Source of the DNA: an uncultured Neomegalonema sp.
GTDB taxonomy: Bacteria > Pseudomonadota > Alphaproteobacteria > Rhodobacterales > Rhodobacteraceae
Length of the DNA stretch: 64,000 nt
Assembly (NCBI GenBank): GCA_937957975.1
Contig: CALFFK010000009.1
Coordinates: forward strand, 1 to 64,000
Reading direction: 5' to 3'
Positions 26,928-34,480 of this stretch are shown here, in pieces. A program made the position numbers and the translations under genes. The notes beneath the pieces are model-generated. The model was not told the DNA's origin. It saw only the letters and a list, made by a program, of their open reading frames with translations, and ran no database searches. How positions within the stretch are numbered: the first letter of the stretch is position 1; each line of letters starts with the position of its first letter.

Positions 26928-28322
26928 ATGTCTGAGCTACCGGATTTCATTGTAAGCGGGGAACCTGTCCGCCTGTTTTCTGTCCTTTCGGATACATCGA
27001 AGGAAGGTCGGACGACCTCTGTATTCCTTTCTTGCCTTGCGAATGTATTCGAATATGGAACGGCCCTTTTGTCATCTCTTGGGCAACGTGTAGGTACACG
27101 AGCGCGCATTGAATGTTTCACCGAAGTCGGATTCGCAACGAAAGCAGGGGATAAAAAATTAAGACCCGATGGGCTGATCGTGTTGACTGTTGGGTCGAGA
27201 AAATGGACTGCACTTATTGAAGCAAAAGTGGGTAATAACGAACTTACGAACGAGCAAATTGAAGAATATTTGGCGCTGGCACAGGCACAAAAAATCGATG
27301 CCGTAATTTCGATTTCAAACCAGTTTTCTGCATCACCACACCACCATCCGCTTCAATTCAAATCCCGTTTGACCAATAAGGTTGATCTCTATCATTGGTC
27401 ATGGATGTACTTATTGACCGAAGCAGATCTTCTGCTGTCGAATTCACAAATCGAGGATGCTGACCAACACTACATACTCCGTGAACTTGTGCGTTTTCTT
27501 ACGCATCCGAGTGCTGGGGTTAAAGGGTTCGATGCTATGCCAAAGGCATGGGGCGATATGGTTAATTCGGTTCGGGCTGGTGCGCCCATACGGGCTAATT
27601 CGCCAGAGGCTGAAGAAGTGATTGGTGCTTGGCATCAGGAGGTCCGTGATCTTAGTCTTATCCTTAGTAGGCAGGTCGGGGTTGAGGTTAGCAACAGGTT
27701 GCCGCGCGCATTGGTCAAAGACAATGCCGCAAGGGTCAAGGCCGACCTCAGCGCGTTGGCAGATGAAAAATGCATGACTGCATCTCTTTTCGTGCCAGAT
27801 ACCGCTGCACCTATCGACATCAATGTTGATATGACCAATCGCACGATTAGTAGTTCGGCACGGATAAAGGCGCCAGCCGATAAGCACAGTACGAAGGCGC
27901 GGATAAATTGGGTTTTGCGGCAGCTCCAGAAAACCCCTTCAGACAACATCTATCTCCGTCTTCACTGGCCAGGGCGCGGACCTTACACCCAACATACTTT
28001 GGCTGAACTGCGAGATGATGTGACGATTGCCGAAGTAGGGAAAGACAAGCAGGTAAGCACGATTGAGGTCTGCATGGTTCGCGAAACCGGCGCGCGGTTT
28101 GCCCAATCCCGAAACTTCATCAAAGATCTCGAAGAGGCTGTTCCTGACTTTTATGAAACGGTGATGCAATACTTGAAGGTTTGGCAACCACCTGCGCCAA
28201 AATTACGTGAAGGCCGGACAGACGCATCTGATGTAACGCCAAAGGCAATCAGCGAGGAAGTAAACGATCCTATGCGGGCCGGATCATCTCCACAAAACAG
28301 CACGTTTGATCGCGAGCAGTAA
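26928..28322 (+). CDS. Putative PD-(D/E)XK nuclease, stand-alone
   Basis: A 464-residue protein I cannot place in a named family. Residues about 70-135 hold a PD-(D/E)XK pattern: KKLRPDGLIVLTVGSRKWTA, then LIEAKVGNNELTNEQIEEYL, giving D, E and K plus the following Gln-rich helix. The remaining 330 residues are mixed alpha/beta without a recognised domain and end in a polar tail. Base composition is poorer in G+C than that of both neighbours, which are metabolic genes. The start at 26928 has GGAGAG upstream; a TTG two codons earlier is unlikely. A restriction-like or anti-phage nuclease is the leading idea (inference); no methylase or partner gene is adjacent. Confidence 0.6.
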   Translation: MSELPDFIVSGEPVRLFSVLSDTSKEGRTTSVFLSCLANVFEYGTALLSSLGQRVGTRARIECFTEVGFATKAGDKKLRPDGLIVLTVGSRKWTALIEAKVGNNELTNEQIEEYLALAQAQKIDAVISISNQFSASPHHHPLQFKSRLTNKVDLYHWSWMYLLTEADLLLSNSQIEDADQHYILRELVRFLTHPSAGVKGFDAMPKAWGDMVNSVRAGAPIRANSPEAEEVIGAWHQEVRDLSLILSRQVGVEVSNRLPRALVKDNAARVKADLSALADEKCMTASLFVPDTAAPIDINVDMTNRTISSSARIKAPADKHSTKARINWVLRQLQKTPSDNIYLRLHWPGRGPYTQHTLAELRDDVTIAEVGKDKQVSTIEVCMVRETGARFAQSRNFIKDLEEAVPDFYETVMQYLKVWQPPAPKLREGRTDASDVTPKAISEEVNDPMRAGSSPQNSTFDREQ

Positions 28323-28405
28323 TTTGATGGGCTGATCCCACCTTCTTGAATGGTATAGTTCCTCCTTTTAGATACCGTCTGAGCGATGCTGAGGAAGGTG
28401 TGCCC

Positions 28406-29365
28406 ATGTCCAGCCCATCCCTGCCGAACGAATACGCCGTTGAGCTGATCCCGCCGGATATTTCCGCTTATGCGGCGGGCAATACCGGCATTCCGTATAT
28501 CTGGCGCTTTGAGGCGAGCGAACCCGGCCCTCATGCCATGGTTTCCGCCATCGTTCATGGCAATGAACCGGCGGGGGCGATTGCGCTGGACTGGTTGATG
28601 CAGCGGGATTTTCGCCCTGCGCGGGGGACGCTCACGCTGGCCTTTATGAATATCGCTGCCTATGAGGCCTTCGATCCGGCGGACCCCAATGCGACCCGCT
28701 GGGTGGATGAGGATTTCAACCGTGTCTGGGGCAGGGATGTACTGGATAGCGACCGTGACAGTGTGGAACTGCGCCGTGCCCGCGAAGTGCAGCCCGCCGT
28801 GGCCGCCGCCGATACCCTGCTCGATATTCACACCATGCAGCATCTCGCCCCGCCTGTGATGATTGCCGGGACAAAAGCGAAAGGTGTGGCCCTCGCCCGC
28901 AAGATAGGCGTTCCCCGCATTGTTATCTCTGATGCGGGCCATGCGGCGGGTGTGAGAATGCGTGACCATGGTGCTTTTGACGATGCCGCCTCGGAGGCCA
29001 GCGCCTGTCTTATCGAATGTGGTCAGCACTGGGAGGCCGCTGCCGGTATCCTCGCCAGGGAGTCCACTGCGCGCTTTTTGTGGGCGTTGGGCATGGCCGA
29101 TGAAAGCCTGATCGCTGAGGCGGGGGGTACGGAGCCGAAAGAACAGGTCTTTTTCGATGTAACCGAAGCCGTGACCATCGAGCATGACTTTACTTTCGCG
29201 CAGCCCTTCATGGGCGGCGAAATCATCGAAATCGCCGGAACCCTGCTCGGCCATGATGGCGGTCGGGAAATCGTTACTCCCTATGACGAATGTATGCTCG
29301 TCATGCCCTCCAAGCGCCTCTGGCCCGGCCAGACGGCAGTGCGCCTCGCCCGCCGGGTCGGATGA
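28406..29365 (+). CDS. Succinylglutamate desuccinylase/aspartoacylase family zinc hydrolase
   Basis: A 319-residue M14-like deacylase. Zinc ligands are visible in AIVHGNEPAGAIAL (His and Glu, about 53-56) and LLDIHTMQHL (His, about 143). The Asn-Arg substrate motif is in DEDFNRVWG (about 104), and the catalytic Glu is probably in CLIECGQHW (about 203). The C-terminal beta domain is present (GEIIEIAGTLLG). Members release acyl groups from N-acyl amino acids; AstE itself is a little different, so only the family is called. The start at 28406 has GAGGAAGG upstream. It is convergent with the YgjP-like gene (3-bp gap). Confidence 0.85.
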   Translation: MSSPSLPNEYAVELIPPDISAYAAGNTGIPYIWRFEASEPGPHAMVSAIVHGNEPAGAIALDWLMQRDFRPARGTLTLAFMNIAAYEAFDPADPNATRWVDEDFNRVWGRDVLDSDRDSVELRRAREVQPAVAAADTLLDIHTMQHLAPPVMIAGTKAKGVALARKIGVPRIVISDAGHAAGVRMRDHGAFDDAASEASACLIECGQHWEAAAGILARESTARFLWALGMADESLIAEAGGTEPKEQVFFDVTEAVTIEHDFTFAQPFMGGEIIEIAGTLLGHDGGREIVTPYDECMLVMPSKRLWPGQTAVRLARRVG

Positions 29366-29368
29366 TCC

Positions 29369-30058
29369 TCAATCCCGCCCGTAACGATGCAATTCAGGCC
29401 CATGCCCGCGTAGCCAGTCCTGCCAATGCCGGTAATCCGGGCACAGCGCCTTCACATGCGCCCAGAATCGGGGTGAATGGTTCATCTCGCGCAGATGGGC
29501 GGCCTCATGGGCGGCGAGGTAATCCAGCACTTCGTCAGGGGCAAGGATGACGCGCCATGAATAGGATAGGGTTCCGCTGGTCGAGCATGACCCCCAACGG
29601 CTGCGCGTATCACGAATGGTGATGCGGGAGAACGTGGCCCCAAGCGTCGCGGCATGGGCCTCGCTCCGGGCGCGCAGACGGGTACGGGCCTGTGCTTTCA
29701 GCCACCGCTCCACCGCGCCGGGCAGGGTATCCTCTCCACCGCCCACCTCGATGATCTCACCGGCCAGCCGCACCCCGCGCCCGTCGCGCCGCACGACCCG
29801 CTTTGGTTGGCCGCGATAGGGCAGGATCATGCCGTCTTCAAACGGGATCGCGGGTGGCATGGCGTCGAGCCGTGCCTCCAGCCAGCCGCGATTCTGGAGT
29901 GCGAAAGCCTTCGCTTCGGCCATGGGCATCCGGGGTGGCAGGGTCATGGTCGCGACCCCCGTTGCGCGGCTGATACTGAGTGTCACCCGCCGTGCGCCCC
30001 GCCGCCGGATAACGCGCAATGGCTGTGCGATGCCTTCGATGGAGAGTATCGCGGCCAC
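29369..30058 (-). CDS. YgjP-like (DUF45/M48-related) metallopeptidase
   Basis: A 229-residue protein. The C-terminal half carries the SprT/YgjP zinc motif YLAAHEAAHLREMNHSPRFW (HExxH, about 175-195) preceded by DTRSRWGSCSTSGTLSYSWR (about 150), which is diagnostic of the family. YgjP proteins are small and cytosolic with unknown substrates. I chose a GTG start at 30058 (VAAILSIEGIAQPLRVIRR) because it lies 5 bp after the phaZ stop; an in-frame ATG further upstream would place 32 codons inside phaZ. Probably co-transcribed with phaZ. Confidence 0.85.
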   Translation of the reverse strand: MAAILSIEGIAQPLRVIRRRGARRVTLSISRATGVATMTLPPRMPMAEAKAFALQNRGWLEARLDAMPPAIPFEDGMILPYRGQPKRVVRRDGRGVRLAGEIIEVGGGEDTLPGAVERWLKAQARTRLRARSEAHAATLGATFSRITIRDTRSRWGSCSTSGTLSYSWRVILAPDEVLDYLAAHEAAHLREMNHSPRFWAHVKALCPDYRHWQDWLRGHGPELHRYGRD

Positions 30059-30062
30059 CGGC

Positions 30063-31295
30063 CTACTTGCGGTGCTGTGCGATGAAAGCGGCCAGCTTTG
30101 GCTGAATCGTGGTGCGCCACCGGCTGCCGTTGAAGATGCCGTAATGGCCAACATCGGGGTTCGTGTAGGCTTCTTTCATCGTCTCAGGCAGATTGGACGT
30201 CAGGGTATGGCTGATATGTGTCTGCCCTTCGCCCGTGATGTCGTCGCGCCCGCCTTCGATGGTCATAATCGCGGTATCCGTGATTGCACCCAGATCGACA
30301 AGGCGGCCCTTGACCATGAATTCGCCTTTTGGAAGCAGGTGACGCTGGAAAACCATGTCGATGGTCTGGAGGTAGAATTCTGCCGTCAGGTCCATCACCG
30401 CAAGATATTCGTCGTAGAATGCCCGGTGCGCCTCTGCCGAATCTCCGTCGCCCTTGATGAGATGCCGGTACTGGCGCAGTCCGGCATTGATATGCCGGTC
30501 CATGTTCATCGACATAAAGCCGCTGAGTTGCAGGAACCCCGGATAAACCCGCCGCATCACGCCCGGATTGGGCAAGGGCACCAGCGAGGTCAATTGCGTC
30601 TCGAACCAGTTCAGCGATTTCTCGTCCGCAAGTTTTGTCGGTTCGGTCGGGCTGACCCGTGTATCAATGGGACTGCCCATCAGGATCAGTGAGTCCGGGC
30701 GACAGGGATCATTGTCCCCGGCCATCAGCGCGGTTGCGGCCAGGGCTGGCACTCCCGGCTGACACACGCCGACCATCGACGCACCTGGCCCCATGAATTG
30801 CAGGAATTCAATCAGGTATTCGACATAATCTTCAAGGTCGAACAGCCCTTCAGTCACCGGCACGTTTCGCGCATCGCGCCAATCCGTGACATAGACGTCA
30901 TGCGTTTCCAGCATTTTCGTGACCGTTCCGCGCAGCAGTGTGGCGAAATGGCCGGACATTGGCGCGATCAACAGGACTTTGGGGTCCTTGCCCTCGCTGC
31001 ACCCTTCGCCATAACGGCGGAAGTGCAAAAGACGGCAGAACGGTTTTTCCATGGCTGTCTCGATCCGCAGGGCAGCGGGGTGGCCATGGGCTTCGATAAT
31101 GTCGATGCCCCATTCGGGGCGTCCGTATCGGCGGGTTGCGTCATTGAACATCTCAAAGGATGCCGTCATCGTTCGCGCCATCTGGGTGTTGGCCCAGGGG
31201 TTGCGCGGATCAGTCCATGCCTGAAGGCCCGCCTCCGATGCCTGCCGCAATGGCGTGATCGTGGCGTGGGTCCATTCATAGGCGTGATAAAGCAT
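30063..31295 (-). CDS. phaZ: Intracellular polyhydroxybutyrate depolymerase
   Basis: A 410-residue protein of the PhaZ1 type that mobilises native PHB granules. The nucleophile is the cysteine in MVGVCQPGVPALA (about 180), the hallmark of intracellular PhaZ, in place of a lipase serine. The catalytic Asp is probably in IEGGRDDITGEGQ (about 353) and the His in PDVGHYGIFNGSRW (about 388). The start MLYHAYEW at 31295 matches family N-termini; an upstream in-frame ATG would add 45 unlike residues. A phasin-like gene sits at 54361-54978, which supports PHB metabolism. It is divergent from the TIGR02300 gene (197-bp gap). Confidence 0.93.
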   Translation of the reverse strand: MLYHAYEWTHATITPLRQASEAGLQAWTDPRNPWANTQMARTMTASFEMFNDATRRYGRPEWGIDIIEAHGHPAALRIETAMEKPFCRLLHFRRYGEGCSEGKDPKVLLIAPMSGHFATLLRGTVTKMLETHDVYVTDWRDARNVPVTEGLFDLEDYVEYLIEFLQFMGPGASMVGVCQPGVPALAATALMAGDNDPCRPDSLILMGSPIDTRVSPTEPTKLADEKSLNWFETQLTSLVPLPNPGVMRRVYPGFLQLSGFMSMNMDRHINAGLRQYRHLIKGDGDSAEAHRAFYDEYLAVMDLTAEFYLQTIDMVFQRHLLPKGEFMVKGRLVDLGAITDTAIMTIEGGRDDITGEGQTHISHTLTSNLPETMKEAYTNPDVGHYGIFNGSRWRTTIQPKLAAFIAQHRK

Positions 31296-31492
31296 CTTTT
31301 GTCCCGTCCGTTTCGCTGGTCGTCCCCCAAAGTCTCCCGGCAATTTTATCCGGACGACATTAAGGTATCTTATCGGTTCTGGTGTTGCACCGCAACAAAT
31401 CGTCTGCGAAGCCGCGAGGGGCTTTGACATCTGCCCCTGTACTGTGGCATCGGAAGCCGTTCTTTATCCGCCGAATTTCAGGAAATTATCCG

Positions 31493-31984
31493 ATGGTCAA
31501 ACCCGAATGGGGCGTCAAGCGCCAATGCCAGAGCTGTTCGGTTCGCTTTTACGACCTGGGCAAGACGCCCATTGTCTGCCCCGCTTGCGAGGCCGAATAC
31601 GATCTTATCGCCGCCTCCAAGCCCAAACGTGGCAAGGCCGCCGCAGCGGCGAAGGAGAAAAAGGCCGTTAAAAAGGTCGTCGAGGAGGAGGAAGACGAAG
31701 AACTCGTCGAAGTGGCCATTCCTGACGATGACGATGAAGATGAGGAAGATGTTATCCTGCCGGCGGATGCGGAAGATGATGTTACCGTCGTCACATCCAC
31801 TGATGATGATGACAAGGACGCCTTCGTTTCTGATGATGCCCTGATCGACGATGACGAAGGGCTGGACGATGATGAGGCATCCACTGATGATGATGACGAA
31901 GAGGATATCGACGTCGATATAGACGTCGTTGAAGATGACGACGATGAAGATGACGACACTCAGGATGGCGAAACCAACAAATGA
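31493..31984 (+). CDS. TIGR02300 (FYDLN acid) family protein
   Basis: A 163-residue protein with a Zn-ribbon-like N-terminus: KRQCQSCSVRFYDLGKTPIV followed by CPACEAEYD (four cysteines, residues about 12-34). A short Lys/Ala-rich linker and about 100 residues of almost uninterrupted Asp/Glu follow. This is the conserved alphaproteobacterial FYDLN family, of unknown function. The acidic tail could be a nucleic-acid mimic or protein-interaction tail. It lies 74 bp upstream of tRNA-Ala(GGC), an arrangement I recall as common in alphaproteobacteria. Confidence 0.92.
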   Translation: MVKPEWGVKRQCQSCSVRFYDLGKTPIVCPACEAEYDLIAASKPKRGKAAAAAKEKKAVKKVVEEEEDEELVEVAIPDDDDEDEEDVILPADAEDDVTVVTSTDDDDKDAFVSDDALIDDDEGLDDDEASTDDDDEEDIDVDIDVVEDDDDEDDDTQDGETNK

Positions 31985-32058
31985 TCCTGTGAGGATGTCA
32001 ATTTTCACTTGAACTGTGCGGCGCGCGCGAATAGATGGTGCGCTCCGCAACGCGGTAC

Positions 32059-32134
32059 GGGGCCTTAGCTCAGCTGGGAGAGCGCCTGCATGGCATGCAG
32101 GAGGTCAGCGGTTCGATCCCGCTAGGCTCCACCA
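32059..32134 (+). tRNA. tRNA-Ala (anticodon GGC)
   Basis: A complete 76-nt cloverleaf. The acceptor stem GGGGCCT/AGGCTCC contains the G3:U70 alanine identity pair. D arm GCTC...GAGC, anticodon stem CCTGC/GCAGG with loop ATGGCAT (anticodon GGC at 32092-32094), T arm AGCGG-TTCGATC-CCGCT, A73 and encoded CCA. The 3' part from 32090 is repeated exactly at 52416-52462, making this gene the integration site of a large element. The gene itself remains intact. Confidence 0.98.
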
Positions 32135-32136
32135 CC
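32090..32136 (+). repeat. attL core: 47-bp direct repeat inside tRNA-Ala
   Basis: It begins ATGGCATGCAGGAGGTCAGC and ends at CACCACC just past the CCA end. The copy at 52416-52462 is identical over 47 bp, and the flanking bases differ at both edges (C versus G before, C versus T after). This is the standard product of tyrosine-integrase insertion into a tRNA 3' end that regenerates the tRNA. Confidence 0.95.
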
Positions 32137-32154
32137 CCGTCCTCCGGGGTTTTT
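32135..32154 (+). terminator. Terminator after tRNA-Ala, supplied by the element
   Basis: CCCCG-TCCTC-CGGGG followed by TTTTT begins at the element side of attL. Since the original downstream sequence now lies after attR (a hairpin at 52461-52490), the element has replaced the tRNA's native terminator. Confidence 0.75.
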
Positions 32155-32217
32155 CAATACAGAACAGTGCGTTGGGCGGTATTTCGATGCGCTTCCGAAC
32201 GCCTCCATGAGGTCCTC

Positions 32218-32303
32218 GGTCACCGCTGGGTCACTCGGTCCAGTGACCCGATTGCTCAGAGGCCCGTTCTTCGGCGGTTCGCGGCCCGGTGACTTGGGGT
32301 CAC
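32218..32303. promoter_or_regulatory. Probable integrase arm-type sites, left end
   Basis: Five GGTCAC/GTGAC motifs in 86 bp: GGTCACC at 32218, GGGTCAC at 32228, GTGACCC at 32243, GGTGACT at 32288 and GGGTCAC at 32297. The segment GGTCACCGCTGGGTCAC (32218-32234) occurs exactly, in inverse orientation, at 40529-40545 upstream of the integrase gene. Similar motifs are at the right end. Position and repetition fit arm-type binding sites of a tyrosine integrase. Confidence 0.6.
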
Positions 32304-32315
32304 GGCTCGCTGCGA

Positions 32316-32654
32316 TTAAAGCCCCTGCAAGGCGCGCAGTTGAACCACGGCAATATCTAGCTGCTTGTCTGACAATTGACTTATCAGCGCCGCCGCTTCG
32401 CTCTCCTGATCGAGCCGCCGCCGACCCGGCGTAGAGGCCTCCGATGTGGGCAGGAAGCTCTGTACCGGCACCCCAAGTGCGTCGGCGAGCGCGATCAAGG
32501 TATCGATGGCGGGTAAGCTCTTACATCGCTCAATATTGGAGACAGCCTCGGCAGTCCTTCCGATTCGTTCTCCGAGCTCTGCTTGCGACAGGCCTGCCGC
32601 TTTGCGCTGGCTTCGCAGCCGACTGGCGAAGAATGATTTAAGGGCTTGCTCCAT
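32316..32654 (-). CDS. XRE-family HTH regulator
   Basis: A 112-residue protein. Residues about 10-65 are a lambda-repressor-like HTH (LRSQRKAAGLSQAELGERIG, TAEAVSNIERCKSLPAIDTL). A C-terminal helix pair (LISQLSDKQLDIAVVQLRAL) could dimerise. It is the first gene inside the element and points back to the tRNA. Two similar palindromes (CGAAG...CTTCG) lie just upstream of its start, between it and the plus-strand small membrane-protein gene. It therefore probably represses itself and that gene, like a prophage repressor. Confidence 0.85.
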   Translation of the reverse strand: MEQALKSFFASRLRSQRKAAGLSQAELGERIGRTAEAVSNIERCKSLPAIDTLIALADALGVPVQSFLPTSEASTPGRRRLDQESEAAALISQLSDKQLDIAVVQLRALQGL

Positions 32655-32657
32655 ACG

Positions 32658-32734
32658 CCGAAGCTGACTTCGGATATTGACGGAATAAATGGGCTATGAT
32701 TTGAAAATTATCAAAGAATCCGAAGCTTGCTTCG
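32658..32734. promoter_or_regulatory. Two palindromic operators of the XRE repressor
   Basis: CCGAAG-CTGA-CTTCGG at 32658-32673 and CGAAGC-TT-GCTTCG at 32721-32734 share the CGAAG/CTTCG half-site. They lie 4 and 67 bp upstream of the XRE start codon, in the divergent region shared with the plus-strand membrane-protein gene. They are probable binding sites for the 32316-32654 product. Confidence 0.6.
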
Positions 32735-32831
32735 AATTTAACGCAAATTCTCAATGTCAGTTCGAGGTGGTAGAAATCATGACATCTTTTACGGATCATT
32801 TGCCACCCCACACGAATCTTGCGTGTCTCGC

Positions 32832-32996
32832 ATGACTGACGACGAAGGCTACAGAGGGATCATGCTGTTCGGTATGGCGATTTTGGTTTTGAAATTGGCC
32901 ATAGTCCCGGAGCTTGTCGGTTTTTTCCATACCGTATCAGCATTCTTCGGCAACACCCCTGCGCCGGTTGTCGAGCTGGTGAAGTGTCTAGTTATT
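32832..32996 (+). pseudogene. Small membrane-protein gene, 5' part, cut by the transposon
   Basis: The ATG at 32832 opens a frame for MTDDEGYRGIMLFGMAILVL with a membrane helix (MAILVLKLAIVPELVGFF). It enters the transposon's terminal repeat at 32997 and ends at 33041 after 15 foreign residues. The 3' part is intact at 38511-38582. Joining the halves with one copy of TAGTTATT gives an uninterrupted 78-residue protein ending TLVESLTKAGGKP, with its stop overlapping the next ATG by 4 bp. The function of the ancestral protein is not recognised; XRE-linked small membrane proteins in mobile elements are often exclusion or holin-like factors (inference). Confidence 0.85.
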
Positions 32997-33021
32997 CGGT
33001 ATTATGTAGCAGTTACACCTA
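32989..33021 (+). repeat. Left target duplication and left terminal inverted repeat
   Basis: TAGTTATT (32989-32996) is followed by the 25-bp repeat that starts CGGTATTATG and ends GTTACACCTA at 33021. The repeat is the exact reverse complement of 38478-38502. Confidence 0.95.
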
Positions 33022-33100
33022 AATCAGAAAAGCCCTTTTGATTCAACGGCATTGCTAAAATCCATCCGGCCCTACTGACAGATGCTGACATTCGGGCGCG

Positions 33101-33484
33101 CTAGTCCAAATTCTCGATATAGGGCGGACACTTGCCATGCTCGTATCCGTCGCGAGGGACGATCCGCGCCAGCCCTTCCATGACGGCTGTAACGTGCCAG
33201 TCTACCCCGTCGATACGAACGACGGAGACAAGCCTGTCGGCATTATCCGTCGCAAGCGCATCGCTGCGCGCATCCCATGCTTGGGTAACTTCCACAGACC
33301 CGGCATCGAGCGCGGCCTGTAGGGCATCCTTCCCAACCCACGTGATCTTACCGCAGTTTCGTTCCGGCGCATCAAGCCAGAACTCATTCCGCTCCACGTC
33401 CGCCGTGATGCGAACCTCAACCCCGTTCCCGCACCGGAAGCTATCCGCATCGTCCGCAGCGTATGGCGGTGGACAGTCGATCAT
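33101..33484 (-). CDS. Hypothetical protein, transposon passenger
   Basis: A 127-residue polar protein starting MIDCPPPYAADDADSFRCGN at 33484, with GAGG upstream. It contains paired Cys (SFRCGNG, ERNCGKI) and a C-terminal RIVPRDGYEHGKCPPYIENL. No family is recognised. It is the first gene inside the left end of the transposon and is divergent from 33512-33733 with only 27 bp between starts. Codon use and length support a real gene. Confidence 0.55.
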   Translation of the reverse strand: MIDCPPPYAADDADSFRCGNGVEVRITADVERNEFWLDAPERNCGKITWVGKDALQAALDAGSVEVTQAWDARSDALATDNADRLVSVVRIDGVDWHVTAVMEGLARIVPRDGYEHGKCPPYIENLD

Positions 33485-33511
33485 TTGCCGATCCTCGCGT
33501 AAGCTGCCCCC

Positions 33512-33733
33512 ATGTATCGCACCATATACCGATGGCTGAACGGTTTCGACCCTATCCCGGATGACGAGATAGACGCGGAGGTGCGGCGAATCCTGGTGGA
33601 GCATCCGGGCGACCCCGTGGGGGAAGCGGAGCGGATCGTCGAGCGGCTACGGACGTTTAAAACGAAGCGGCAGTATCGGGAGCTAGTGAAGGCGGAGCGG
33701 GCGCTGGTGGCGGTTCAACGGGTCCGATTCTAG
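33512..33733 (+). CDS. Small hypothetical protein
   Basis: A 73-residue, highly charged, probably helical protein (MYRTIYRWLNGFDPIPDDEI, then a Glu/Arg-rich helix VGEAERIVERLRTFKTKRQY). No family recognised. It is divergent from the preceding passenger gene. An inverted repeat follows before the next gene. An extended shadow frame of the 33101-33484 gene covers this stretch on the other strand, but that gene's chosen start excludes it. Confidence 0.45.
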   Translation: MYRTIYRWLNGFDPIPDDEIDAEVRRILVEHPGDPVGEAERIVERLRTFKTKRQYRELVKAERALVAVQRVRF

Positions 33734-33760
33734 CGAAGGAAAAATAACCTTGCGTACGCT

Positions 33761-33819
33761 CTCTTTAAGAATTATCGATAAAACGACGTTACGGGCAATT
33801 CGATATAGGGCTTAAAGAG
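33761..33819 (+). promoter_or_regulatory. Inverted repeat that could hide the ribosome binding site of the next gene
   Basis: CTCTTTAAG (33761-33769) and CTTAAAGAG (33811-33819) are perfect complements 41 bp apart. The right arm contains the only Shine-Dalgarno-like bases (AAAGAG) and ends one base before the ATG at 33821. It is either an operator or a 5'-leader hairpin limiting translation of the 33821 gene. Confidence 0.45.
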
Positions 33820-33820
33820 A

Positions 33821-34480
33821 ATGGCGACTGATGAAGAGCTGATGCGCGCGCATGTGGTCGCTCAGGTGGTTTCCCAAATTCCCAAGGGTTTCTTGACAGA
33901 GTTTTACCAGCGCTCAGAGCGGGCATATTCAGACGAATTTTCCGAGATGAGCCACAAGGCCGCAAGAGTTGACGAGCAGAAAAGACTCAACCTGATTGAC
34001 GAGCGGCATTACCGCATTGATTTTGAGTTGCTTGAGGCGGCGAAAAGCTATGGGCTGAGCGCAACCGCGCACCCATTGCCAGAAAATACTTGGCGTTATG
34101 GGTATGTTTCGTGCGGGACGTTTGGACTCACGCAATCTTATGTGCGCCGGATAGGCGATCTTCCTAAGCCAGCAAAATTCAGAGACCGTCTTGCGTCTGC
34201 GTCTCGTATGCCCAGAATGCCGCTGACCGAAGCGGAAGACATCTACGAGGTCAAGGATTTTTACGCGATTTTCACGCACAATCCGGTTGGGGATAAATTT
34301 TCGGAAGAGCAGCAACGTCTTGGCTCGCTCATGTTCTCCGTGCCCTGCGAAGATATGAGAAAATGGGCTGTCAATATCAGCGTTCCAGAACTGATCACGG
34401 AATATCCGACCGTCAAGAAAGACAGCAAAGTGCGTGGCCCGACTTGGAAGCCCATCGAGAAGCGGGGAGGGGAGCAGTGA
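33821..34480 (+). CDS. Hypothetical protein paired with an ImmA/IrrE peptidase
   Basis: A 219-residue soluble protein of unknown family (MATDEELMRAHVVAQVVSQI). It has a helical N-terminus and a mixed C-terminal half (LPENTWRYGYVSCGTFGLTQ). No catalytic motif is evident. The stop TGA overlaps the GTG start of the XRE-ImmA gene (GTGA), so the two are translationally coupled. In ImmA/IrrE systems the peptidase often cleaves or senses a partner. This protein is the natural candidate for the effector or substrate, by context only. Confidence 0.7.
   Translation: MATDEELMRAHVVAQVVSQIPKGFLTEFYQRSERAYSDEFSEMSHKAARVDEQKRLNLIDERHYRIDFELLEAAKSYGLSATAHPLPENTWRYGYVSCGTFGLTQSYVRRIGDLPKPAKFRDRLASASRMPRMPLTEAEDIYEVKDFYAIFTHNPVGDKFSEEQQRLGSLMFSVPCEDMRKWAVNISVPELITEYPTVKKDSKVRGPTWKPIEKRGGEQ

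Noticed and set aside
31549-31959. 136-codon Ser-rich minus-strand ORF
   Set aside because: It is the antisense of the Asp/Glu tail of the TIGR02300 protein; poly-Asp codons read backwards give poly-Ser.
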